A stretch of DNA of 64,000 nucleotides from Bin87 sp034423115 (GTDB lineage Bacteria; Chloroflexota; Dehalococcoidia; Lucifugimonadales; UBA3495), in contig DAOUJD010000033.1 of NCBI GenBank assembly GCA_034423115.1, positions 1 through 64,000 on the forward strand, in the 5' to 3' direction. The notes beneath the pieces are model-generated. The model did not search any database, had not been told where the DNA came from, and was given only the letters and a program-made list of their open reading frames with translations. Shown in pieces: positions 27,115 to 34,783 of the stretch; positions within the stretch are counted from its first letter, which is position 1; each line of letters begins with the position of its first letter. The position numbers and the translations under genes are program-made.

Positions 27115-27319
27115 AAAGAAATCTGGTCGCCGCCACCGCAATGGCCAACAGCGCGGCCATGACACCCGAGAACCCGATCAACAGGCGATAGCCCATGGCA
27201 TCAATCCTGCCTTCGAGCCTGGCAATGTCTTCCTTGGTGGCCAAGGTGGGCAGGATGGTGTCCAAGCGAGTTTCCAATATGGTCACGCGCTCTTCCAGGG
27301 TTGGGCCGGGAGTCGTCAT
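27113..27319 (-). CDS. Small coiled-coil protein with C-terminal membrane anchor
   Basis: AAGGAA precedes ATG 27319. Residues 8-45 are heptad-like (LEERVTILETRLDTILPTLATKEDIARLEGRIDAM), followed by one membrane span (LLIGFSGVMAALLAIAVAA). The architecture recalls small CCDC90/DUF1640-like proteins. Function is unknown. Confidence 0.6.
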   Translation of the reverse strand: MTTPGPTLEERVTILETRLDTILPTLATKEDIARLEGRIDAMGYRLLIGFSGVMAALLAIAVAATRFL

Positions 27320-27370
27320 AAAGCGTTCCTTTTGAAAAATATATTCCGCTAACTATGGTATTAGTATCAC

Positions 27371-28780
27371 ATGTTTTTCACACCATTACAACACACGCTG
27401 CATAACCAACGCTTTGGGCGCACACTGTTGCTCACGGTGCTGGCCGCGCTGGTGTGCGTGATACTGGCCTGTACGCCAACGCAGGGGACCCCGAGCGGCG
27501 AGCCGTGGGAAACCACACTCGCACCCACCGACGCCATCGCGCCGACCCTCGCTCCCGCCGCCGCGCTGCCCACTGCGGAGTTGGCTGACACCGTGACGCC
27601 AATGCCCACGGCACGAGTGGAATCGGCGGCTACCACGCTGCCGGCCGCCACGTCGCTGCCTGTGGCAAGCGAGGGGAATGTGATGATGGTCGAGGCCGAA
27701 GAAGCGGAACGGACCCGCAGCAAATACGAAAGCCTACTGAGCGCAACGTGGGCGACCGACTTCTCCCGCACCACCATTTCGTTCGACGAGATCATGACCG
27801 GCGGCCCGCCCAAGGACGGCATACCGGCCATCGATGACCCGCAGTTTGAATCCGTCGCTGATGCTGACGCATGGCTGGACGACCTTGAGGCGGTGCAGGT
27901 GGTGGACCTGAACGGCGACGCCCGGGCGTATCCGGTGCAGATCATGGTGTGGCACGAGTTGGTCAACGACACCGTGGGAGGTGAGCCCGTCGTCATCACG
28001 TATTGACCACTGTGCAATACCGCCTTCGTGTTCAGGCGGACGGTTGACGGCGAGACACTGGACTTCGGGACGACGGGCGCGCTGCGGGACAGCAACCTGC
28101 TGATGTACGACCGGCAGACCGAATCCTGGTGGCAGGAGTTCGGCGGCGAGGGAGTAATCGGCCACTACGCCGGCCAAAAGCTGGAACAACTGTACCTGTC
28201 CATCGCGTCTTGGGGTGATTTCAAAGCCATGTACCCGGACGGGCAGGTGCTCTCACGGCCGGATTCAGGCAGGTCATACGGCGCCAACCCCTACGCGGGT
28301 TATGATCGTCCTGGCAACTCTCCCTTCCTTTTCGACGGTCCGGAGGATCCCCGCCTGCCGGCCGTGGAAAGGGTGGTCGCGCTGGAGAGGGGCAGCGACG
28401 CGTGGGCGGTGTCGTTCACCACGCTGGCGGAGGAACGCGTGGTATCGGCTTCGGTGGCCGGCGAGGACATCGTGGTTTTCTGGACGCCCGGCACGGCGTC
28501 GGCCCTGGACCGAGGTTCGATCAAATCGGGACGCGACGTGGGCACCGCCGGCATCTTCTCGCCGGTAGCGCCGGATGGCGATATGCTGACGTTCACCGCA
28601 GATGCTGAAGGTACCATCACCGACGAGCAAACCGGCAGCGCGTGGAACATCTTTGGGAACGCCACCAGCGGGCCGCTGGAGGGAACGCAACTGACACCGG
28701 TTCCCGGGCGCATCGGGCAGCTATGGTTCTCATGGGCGGTTTACAGACCCGATACGGTGGTGTACAACGGAACACGGTGA
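27371..28780 (+). CDS. DUF3179 lipoprotein with in-frame UGA at a conserved Cys (selenoprotein candidate)
   Basis: The signal peptide and lipobox (LLLTVLAALVCVILAC) are followed by a Thr/Pro/Ala-rich tether and a DUF3179 domain. The domain's characteristic strand VVITY-C-PLCNTA is encoded here as TAT TGA CCA CTG TGC. The UGA (28004-28006, residue 212) thus replaces the first Cys of a CxxC. The frame then stays open for 257 codons with good family similarity (VFRRTVDGETLDFGTTGALRDSNLLMYDRQTESWWQ). A stem CCGCCT/AGGCGG (28020-28039) with an 8-base loop starts 13 bases after the UGA, where bacterial SECIS elements lie. Either Sec is inserted, giving a protein of 469 residues, or the gene has a nonsense mutation. 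Confidence 0.6.
28020..28039 (+). promoter_or_regulatory. SECIS-like stem-loop candidate downstream of UGA
   Basis: CCGCCT and AGGCGG flank the loop TCGTGTTC; CAA (28015-28017 region) and TTG beyond could extend the stem past an internal loop. The loop begins 19 bases after the UGA codon, within the range reported for bacterial SECIS elements. The loop sequence is only a partial match to the usual G-rich apical loop. Confidence 0.35.
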
Positions 28781-28897
28781 ATTATTACATGAGGTCTCTA
28801 TTGACAATGGCTATATCGGATTACAGACTGTAACCATCTTACGAGTATGTACGTTGCTTACACTCGGCAGACGGTGACGCCAAACTCAGAGACTTCT

Positions 28898-29926
28898 ATG
28901 GTTGATATAAACATCAAAGTCCCCGCTATCGAAAAGTTACTAGATTACACCGCTTCTGGTATCGGCGCTGTCGCGGGCCCAATATTTCTTCCTTGGCAAG
29001 CACTTTGGGAAGGGAAAGCGAAGCGTATTTCCGCTAAGACCGACGCCGATGTGCGCAGTATCCAAGCTAAATCAGAAGCTGACAGCCTGTCCATCATTGC
29101 TGGCGCCCAAGCAGAAGCTCGGCGTTTCCTGACGACGACGGACGCACAGGTTAGTGGTACGGCGGATATCACACGCGACGATGTTGTCCAACACATTGAG
29201 TTTCAGGGAAAGAAGCGATTAGCAAACGCCAAGGACATAGTGGCGGTCGCCGCTGACGTACTCGGCGACAAGGAAGTCACCGACCACGAGCCTGACCCCG
29301 ACTGGACCGCGCGATTTTTCGATTACGCTCAAGACGTTAGTTCCGAGGGTTTAAAGTCGATCTGGGCGCGAATCCTTGCTGGCGAGGTAGAAAACCCGGG
29401 CCGGACTTCGCTGCGCACCTTATCGGCTCTTCGAGATATGACCCAGCGCGATGCTGAGATCTTCCATAACATGATGGAGTACGTGGTGAGCGATTTCATT
29501 CTGATCGATTACTGCGCGACCGCTTCCGGCAACAAAAAAGACGCGGAGATCATAGCTCTCAACAATATGGATCTGGCCTTTCCCAGCATGGTGGTAAACA
29601 GAAACATTAATTTGGGTGACGATGGAGCGTGGGCAATACAGCATCACGGCCACGTGTTGAAAATCGAAGGTACCGCAAACACAAAGCTCGACTCATTTGC
29701 GCTGTCGCACGCGGTTTTAACACCTCAAGGTCGGGAGTTGGCTGCTTTCTGCACACACGAACCGAATCTTCAATATTTGGGGTTGCTCGCTGGATGGTTG
29801 GCAGAGCACAACTGTACTCTTTCACTGGCACCCCTCATTTCAGTGGACGAAAACGGGCTGATGCACTACTCGACAAATGCGGTTCGCGTGATTGAACCCG
29901 TAACTCACGCGGATATAATCGCATAA
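28898..29926 (+). CDS. DUF2806-family protein
   Basis: VDINIKVPAIEKLLDYTASGIGAVAGPIFLPWQA leads into a helical region, followed by DWTARFFDYAQDVSSEGLKSIWARILAGEVENPGRTSLRTL, the conserved block of DUF2806. ATG 28898 is chosen because the conserved N-terminus begins there. A C-terminal domain with TPQGRELAAFCTHEPNLQYLGLLAGWLAEHN follows. The gene is AT-richer than its neighbours and stands alone. Members of this family are scattered and of unknown function. Confidence 0.75.
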   Translation: MVDINIKVPAIEKLLDYTASGIGAVAGPIFLPWQALWEGKAKRISAKTDADVRSIQAKSEADSLSIIAGAQAEARRFLTTTDAQVSGTADITRDDVVQHIEFQGKKRLANAKDIVAVAADVLGDKEVTDHEPDPDWTARFFDYAQDVSSEGLKSIWARILAGEVENPGRTSLRTLSALRDMTQRDAEIFHNMMEYVVSDFILIDYCATASGNKKDAEIIALNNMDLAFPSMVVNRNINLGDDGAWAIQHHGHVLKIEGTANTKLDSFALSHAVLTPQGRELAAFCTHEPNLQYLGLLAGWLAEHNCTLSLAPLISVDENGLMHYSTNAVRVIEPVTHADIIA

Positions 29927-29950
29927 GGGCGGGTTTCATACCCGCCCCTA
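29926..29950. repeat. REP3-type palindrome overlapping a stop codon
   Basis: AGGGCGGGT..ACCCGCCCCT directly abuts the TAA of the DUF2806 gene and lies between convergent genes. It is a member of the GGGGCG..CGCCCC family. Confidence 0.75.
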
Positions 29951-29984
29951 CCAGTTCGGTACCAACTGCAAGCGTAACAATGGC

Positions 29985-31052
29985 CTACCCCCGCCACACG
30001 TGCCGCACCCCGCGCACGGACGCTAGGCGTTTTTCGGCGAGGAGGTCGGCGGCGCGGGCCGTGGAGATTTCCTTTTTGCTCGACGTGGCGAGAACCGCCG
30101 CCATCTGCTCGTAGATTCGCTCGGTCTGCTGCCGGGAGCGGTCCGGGTTGTAGGGCTGTCCGATCTCAGCCGCGGCGTTGATGATGCCGCCGGCGTTGAT
30201 CAGGAAGTCCGGCGCGTAGATGATGCCCCGGCGGTGGAGTTCCTCGCCGTCCTCGGGGGTCGCAAGCTGGTTGTTGGCGCCGCCGGCCACGATGCGGCAG
30301 TTCAGGCGGTCGATGGTCTCGGCGTTGATGACGCCGCCCAGGGCGCAGGGCGCGAAGATGTCGCACTCCACGTCGTAGATTTCGTCGGGATCGACCACTT
30401 TGACGCCCATGTGGCGGGCCTTGTCCAGCGCGACCTCGCTGATGTCGGTGGCGAAGATGCGGGCGTCGTCCTCCAGCAGGTGCTCGGCGGTATGGGAGGC
30501 CACCTTACCGAATCCTTGCATGGCGATGGTGCGCCCGCGCAGCGAATCGTCGCCCCAGGCGTGGGCGGCGCAGGCGCGCATGCCCATGTAGATGCCCAGG
30601 CCGGTCATGATGGAGGTGTCGCCGCTGCCGCCCAGTGTCACGTCCAGGCCGACGACATGGTCGGTTTCCTGGTGGACGTATTCTAGGTCGCGGCCGGTGG
30701 TGCCGACGTCGGTGGTGGTGAGATAGCGCCCGCCCAGGGTATCGACGAACCGACCCCAGGCTCGCAGCAGCCCCTCAGTCTTGTCGGTGCGGGGGTCGCC
30801 GATGATGACACCCTTGCCGCCGCCCAGGTTCAGGCCGGCGGCCGCGGACTTGTAGGTCATGGCCTGGGAGAGTCGGAGGGCGTCGGCCAGCGCGTCGGCC
30901 TCGGAGGCATAGGGCCACATGCGGGTGCCGCCGCACGACGGGCCCAGCGTAGTATCGTGAATCGCGATGATACCGCGCAGGCCACTCTCGGGGTCGCTGT
31001 ACATTGTGACTTGTTCGTGACCGTGTTTCACCATCTTATTGAGAACGTCCAT
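29985..31052 (-). CDS. Leucine/phenylalanine/valine dehydrogenase
   Basis: AGGAGG precedes ATG 31052. The Glu/Leu/Phe/Val dehydrogenase fold is clear. GGTRMWPYASEADALADALRLSQAMTYKSAAAGLNLGGGKGVI contains the catalytic Lys (GGGKG), and an Asp-bearing TTDVGTTGRDLEYV follows. The NAD domain has QGFGKVASHTAEHL and IVAGGANNQLATPEDGEELHRRGIIYAPDFLINAGGII. It catalyses NAD-dependent oxidative deamination of branched or aromatic amino acids. It is a single gene. The 355-residue length is typical of leucine dehydrogenase. Confidence 0.92.
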   Translation of the reverse strand: MDVLNKMVKHGHEQVTMYSDPESGLRGIIAIHDTTLGPSCGGTRMWPYASEADALADALRLSQAMTYKSAAAGLNLGGGKGVIIGDPRTDKTEGLLRAWGRFVDTLGGRYLTTTDVGTTGRDLEYVHQETDHVVGLDVTLGGSGDTSIMTGLGIYMGMRACAAHAWGDDSLRGRTIAMQGFGKVASHTAEHLLEDDARIFATDISEVALDKARHMGVKVVDPDEIYDVECDIFAPCALGGVINAETIDRLNCRIVAGGANNQLATPEDGEELHRRGIIYAPDFLINAGGIINAAAEIGQPYNPDRSRQQTERIYEQMAAVLATSSKKEISTARAADLLAEKRLASVRGVRHVWRG

Positions 31053-31120
31053 AGCATCGCCTCCTGCTTGTGAGAGTATCGGTGGATGGAGCGAAGCGAC
31101 GTGGGACTGGGTTTCCGCAC

Positions 31121-31140
31121 GTAGAGGCCATCGCCTCTAC
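31121..31140. repeat. Short palindrome GTAGAGGC..GCCTCTAC
   Basis: The 8-bp arms and four-base loop make this a diverged, shortened relative of the REP3 family. It lies between the divergent leucine dehydrogenase and cyclophilin genes. A GGTATAAT follows at 31183-31190, a possible -10 for cyclophilin. Confidence 0.6.
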
Positions 31141-31234
31141 TACTATTATAAAACACGATACCGGCCCCTCTGGACGCCTTGGGGTATAATCCCCGCAGTT
31201 TTATCCGCAGAATCAACATGAGGAGAACATCTAA

Positions 31235-31768
31235 ATGCCTCCCAAGCAGTACGAAAACCCGCCCGGCCTCGTGATCGAAGCGACCAAGGAATACCGGGCG
31301 ATTATCAAGACCGACAAAGGCGACATGACGATCCAACTGATGCCCGAGGTCGCGCCACGAACGGTCAACAACTTCGTCTTCCTGGCCAAGGATGGCTTCT
31401 ACGAAGACAACCAGTTCCACCGGGTGATCAACGGATTCATGATCCAGGGCGGTTGCCCGCAGGGCGACGGCACGGGCGGGCCGGGCTATCGGTTCCGCGA
31501 CGAGGAGGTGACGCGTTCTTACACGCGGGGCACGCTGGCGATGGCTAACGCCGGCCCGAACACCAACGGCAGCCAGTGGTTCATCGTACACGGGGCCGAT
31601 GTGGGACTGCCGCCGAACTACACCATTTTCGGCATGCTGACGGAGGGCGACGACGTGCTGGAGGCATTGGCGACGTCGCCGGTGCGCCAGAGCCGGGGCG
31701 GTGAAAACAGCCAACCCACCGAACGCCTTGCGATCCAGAACATCGAGATCACCGAGACTGACCGCTGA
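31235..31768 (+). CDS. Cyclophilin-type peptidyl-prolyl cis-trans isomerase
   Basis: AGGAG precedes ATG 31235. The 177-residue protein has the cyclophilin core: FHRVINGFMIQGG (catalytic Arg and hydrophobic pocket), FRDEE, GTLAMANAGPNTNGSQWFI and YTIFGMLTEGDDVLEAL. There is no signal peptide, so it is a cytoplasmic protein-folding catalyst. The gene ends in a palindrome that can act as terminator. Confidence 0.94.
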   Translation: MPPKQYENPPGLVIEATKEYRAIIKTDKGDMTIQLMPEVAPRTVNNFVFLAKDGFYEDNQFHRVINGFMIQGGCPQGDGTGGPGYRFRDEEVTRSYTRGTLAMANAGPNTNGSQWFIVHGADVGLPPNYTIFGMLTEGDDVLEALATSPVRQSRGGENSQPTERLAIQNIEITETDR

Positions 31769-31821
31769 TAACCGCTGTTCCGTGCCGTAAGGGTCTGAAT
31801 ACGGCAAACACGGCAGGGGTG

Positions 31822-31855
31822 GGCTCCATAGCCTGCCCCTGAATATTTTAGCGAC
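31822..31855 (+). terminator. REP3-like hairpin acting as cyclophilin terminator
   Basis: AGGGGTGGGCT and AGCCTGCCCCT pair over 11 bp (two G-T pairs) with a CCAT loop. GAATATTTTAG follows. The repeat unit thus has the form of an intrinsic terminator. Confidence 0.6.
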
Positions 31856-31954
31856 GGCAAGCCGGGGAGGGTGCGCCGTTGTCATACGTCAATCCGTCCG
31901 GCCTGCATTGCCGCGGCAGGCCGGGCGAAGCTGGAAGCGTCGGCATGCGTGTGC

Positions 31955-33268
31955 ATGAAACTCCGACCAGGATCGCTGTACTACGGATGGGTCGTTGCCG
32001 GAGCGTCGGGGAGCATCGGGTTCGCCAACGCCGCATCCGCCATATCGATACTGACGATATTTGTCGTGCCCATGTCCCAGGAATTCGGATGGGGCCGCAC
32101 AGAGATCGCCGGCGCAACGACGCTGGGAGCGATCCTGGGAGCGGCGTTGGCGCCGTTCATCGGGCGGCTGGTGGACCGGTTCGGATCGCGGCTGACGCTG
32201 GTGATCGGCGGTGCCGTGATCGGGCTGGGCTGCGTGTACCTGTCGTTGATGCAGACCCTGACGGGTTTCTACGTCGCGTTCACGATTTCGCGCATCGCAG
32301 ACCAGGGCGGAGTCAAGATCGGCGCGACGGTGGCCGCCGGGAAGTGGTTCCAGCGGTACCGCGGACGAGCCACGGGGTTGGTGTTCCTGCTGGAGACAGT
32401 GGGCGTGATTGTGCTGGCGCCCATGACGCAGTTGGTGATCGGCCAGTGGGGATGGCGCTCGGCGTGGCTGATGCTGGCAGGGCTGATGTTCGTGCTGGGC
32501 GTTATCCCGTGCGCGCTGTGGGTGCGACGGCAGCCGGAGGACATGGGGTTGAGCGTGGACGGCGACAGCCCGACGACCGGCACAGCAACGGCTCCCGATG
32601 CCAGTCCGCTCATGGTGAGCCTGTCGAACCACGAGCGGACCGCAGCCGACAAAGAGACTCCGGCTGCGGAAATCACAGTGGAGGAGCGGTCGCTGACGCT
32701 GGGCCAGGCGGCGAAGACGCGGGTGTTCTGGGTCGCGCTGGTGTCGCTGTTTCTGGGCAGCAACGCGATGGCCGGGCCGGGGCTGCACCTGGTGCCGTAC
32801 CTGACGGAGCGAGGACTCAGCGCGACGGCGGCGGTGGGAGCCATCAGCGTGATGGCCACGTCGGGCGCCGTGGGCGCGATGGGGTCGGGCATAGCCGCGG
32901 ATCGAGTATCGCCGCGCTGGCTGATGGTAGGGTTGTACCTACTGGGCACGGCGGCGCTGACGCTGCTGGTGCAGACTGACACGCTGGTCGAGACCTATGC
33001 GGTGGTGATCCTGATGGGGCTGATCGGCACCGGGATCAACACGCTGGCGCCGTTGATGTGGGCGGCCAGCTACGGACGCGGGTCGCTGGGGGCGATACAC
33101 GGCGTGGGCCGCGCGTCACAAGTGTTGGGATTCGCCTTCGGGCCGCTGGTCGCGGGGATCGCGTATGACCGCACCGACACCTACCGGGAGGTTTTCCTGC
33201 TGATGGCGGGCGTGGCGGTGGTGGCGGCGGTTTTGATGGCAACGGCGCGGACGTGGCGGAGAGCGTAA
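31955..33268 (+). CDS. MFS permease with an in-frame REP insertion
   Basis: The start MKLRPGSLYYGWVVAGA is chosen because MFS proteins of this oxalate/monocarboxylate-like group begin so. Twelve membrane segments can be traced, with the loop motif GRLVDRFGSRL after span 2. Residues about 217-229 (SPLMVSLSNHERT), in the central cytoplasmic loop, are encoded by a perfect-looking copy of the dispersed GAGCCTGTCGAA palindrome (32604-32640). The reading frame is kept. The substrate is unknown, probably an organic acid. The three MFS genes at 32, 35 and 37 kb belong to the same broad group. Confidence 0.87.
   Translation: MKLRPGSLYYGWVVAGASGSIGFANAASAISILTIFVVPMSQEFGWGRTEIAGATTLGAILGAALAPFIGRLVDRFGSRLTLVIGGAVIGLGCVYLSLMQTLTGFYVAFTISRIADQGGVKIGATVAAGKWFQRYRGRATGLVFLLETVGVIVLAPMTQLVIGQWGWRSAWLMLAGLMFVLGVIPCALWVRRQPEDMGLSVDGDSPTTGTATAPDASPLMVSLSNHERTAADKETPAAEITVEERSLTLGQAAKTRVFWVALVSLFLGSNAMAGPGLHLVPYLTERGLSATAAVGAISVMATSGAVGAMGSGIAADRVSPRWLMVGLYLLGTAALTLLVQTDTLVETYAVVILMGLIGTGINTLAPLMWAASYGRGSLGAIHGVGRASQVLGFAFGPLVAGIAYDRTDTYREVFLLMAGVAVVAAVLMATARTWRRA
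32604..32640. repeat. REP1 palindrome inside a coding region
   Basis: GTCCGCTC and GAGCGGAC close a 37-base imperfect palindrome containing GGTGAGCCTGTCGAACC. The same 37-base unit is nearly identical at 42311-42347, where it is intergenic. Here it supplies 12-13 codons of an MFS permease. Confidence 0.9.
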
Positions 33269-33422
33269 GGGTGGGGGTAATTCGATCAGGGCGACGTTCC
33301 ATGTAGTTGATGCTTCGAAAGACTCGGGATGACCGGACTGTTCAGGCCGCGTTGTACATATTATTCCCCAACTCTTCATTTATAGTGGTACGATATGATC
33401 AGAGAGTTGGAGGATTATTTCA

Positions 33423-33809
33423 TTGACCACCACATCAGTCCAGGATCAAATTGACGAACTGTTTGCCGACGCCCGCCAAATCCAGGCCCAGGCAGTCGAA
33501 CGTCTAGAACAACACGACATTCGCGATGCGGCGGAGAAAGCCTGGTGCGCCACAAAACGCGCTACCGATGCCGTGATACTGGCCCGCACCGGAGAACAAC
33601 CTGGGCCCACCGGCCTCACCAGCGACGGCCTCGATGACCTGGTAGCGGCAGACCCGGCGGTGGCTCCGCTACAGGGCCGATACTACAGCCGCCTCAGTCA
33701 ACTGCATGGCTCCTGCTTTTACACCGGAGCGTGCAATCGGCACACTGAGCGGCGCATCAGGGAAACCGCCGATTACATCGACGATGCCGAGGCGCTGGCC
33801 GCACAATAA
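33423..33809 (+). CDS. HEPN/PaREP1-like small helical protein (paralogue 2 of 3)
   Basis: GGAGG 9 bases upstream points to the TTG start at 33423. AQAVERLEQHDIRDAAEKAWCATKRATDAVILARTGEQPG and LSQLHGSCFYTGACNRHTERRIRETADYIDDAEALA match the pattern of the proteins at 13.4 and 36.7 kb. The gene is solitary here. A HEPN-type role (RNA binding or toxin) is inferred only from fold similarity. Confidence 0.6.
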   Translation: MTTTSVQDQIDELFADARQIQAQAVERLEQHDIRDAAEKAWCATKRATDAVILARTGEQPGPTGLTSDGLDDLVAADPAVAPLQGRYYSRLSQLHGSCFYTGACNRHTERRIRETADYIDDAEALAAQ

Positions 33810-34187
33810 CCAGCAGCGCCAGGGCAATCGCATTTCAATTGTCGGCCCTTGGATAAGACTCTCCCGGCCACCGTCATACCGGCGAAAGCCGGTATCCAGT
33901 GCCTGAAATCGGCAGTTTCGCGGTCGCTTTCTTCATTCGGCGGCCTCTGGACTCCGGCTTGCGCCGGAGTGTCGGGCCTCTAAATTCCAAATGCGATTGC
34001 CCTGCCAGCAACGCCCGCTATTCAATCCTTCTTCCGCCCGGGCTGCTTCAATCGGCCGAGGCAATCGGCGCGTCGCCGAATGCCCGCCGTGTGGATTCAG
34101 TAGATTCGCAAACGAAGTGCAACATCTGATTATGGTGTTGCCATGGGAATGTACAATAAGCCTCAATGAAACGGACTGACACGGGTG
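33810..34187. other. Intergenic with REP2 palindromes
   Basis: It contains a REP2 unit with GTCATACCGG..CCGGTATCCAG (33873-33899) and a second palindrome CTCCGGCTTGCGCCGGAG (33952-33969). The rest shows no coding signal. Confidence 0.6.
33873..33899. repeat. REP2-type palindrome
   Basis: ATACCGGC-GAAA-GCCGGTAT with GTC before and CCAG after. It is identical in its core to the copies at 38658 and 41837. Confidence 0.85.
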
Positions 34188-34463
34188 ATGACCATGAACG
34201 ACTGGAGCACATGCACGGCCATCGAGAGCCGCCCGGGCAAAGTCAGTGGCGCATGGATATTCAAAGGCACCAGGGTGCCGGTGTCTGCGCTTTTCAACAA
34301 CTTAAAAGGTGGAGCCACCATCGACGAGTTCATGGAATGGTTCCCTGGGGTGACGCGCCACCAGGTGGAAGCTGTCCTGAGTCATCAGATCGCATCATTG
34401 GAGAGCGGGCCCGACCATGAGGATACTGCTGGACCACAGCGTGCCGCGGCCTCTCAAGAATAA
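34188..34463 (+). CDS. DUF433 antitoxin-like protein
   Basis: RPGKVSGAWIFKGTRVPVSALFNNLKGGATIDEFMEWFPGVTRHQVEAVLSHQ is the DUF433 HTH-like domain, the usual antitoxin partner of DUF5615 proteins. The start is uncertain (ATG 34188 or 34194). Its 3' end overlaps the toxin gene by 47 bases. Confidence 0.82.
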   Translation: MTMNDWSTCTAIESRPGKVSGAWIFKGTRVPVSALFNNLKGGATIDEFMEWFPGVTRHQVEAVLSHQIASLESGPDHEDTAGPQRAAASQE

Positions 34464-34754
34464 TTTGCCAGGGCACGACGCGGACACCGCTGCGGAAAGA
34501 GGGTGGCAGGAATTGCACAACGGTGAACTCCTGGATCGAGCCGAGGCGGACGGCTATGAGTTACTGATCACTGCCGACCAACAAATGCCCTTTCAACAGA
34601 ACTTTGCCCGAACGAATACTTTGCCCGAACGAATATCAGCGTCCTGATCCTTACCACCAACTCCTGGCCGGATTTACGACAACGCCTGGACTATGTGAAC
34701 CAGGCTGTGAACGACCCGGGGCGCGACCAGATAACCGAATTGGGCATCCGGTAA
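34417..34754 (+). pseudogene. DUF5615 PIN-like toxin, frameshifted by a 17-bp tandem duplication
   Basis: MRILLDHSVPRPLKNNL..HDADTAAERGWQELHNGELLDRAEADGYELLITADQQMPFQQNFA is a DUF5615 PIN-like nuclease with the expected acidic residues. The unit CTTTGCCCGAACGAATA occurs twice in direct succession (34602-34618 and 34619-34635). The extra 17 bases shift the frame, which stops at 34647. Removing one copy restores a family-like tail, NISVLILTTNSWPDLRQRL to the TAA at 34754. The toxin is therefore inactive or reversibly switched off. Confidence 0.85.
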
Positions 34755-34783
34755 AGGCCCGTTCCTCCCGGCAGGTAAATCCG

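Noticed and set aside
28801..28830. Promoter before the DUF2806 gene (TTGACA at 28801)
   Set aside because: No acceptable -10 hexamer at 16-18 bases; only the -35 matches.
34641..34650. Possible recoded UGA or UAG at the DUF5615 frame end
   Set aside because: The 17-bp tandem duplication fully explains the lost frame.
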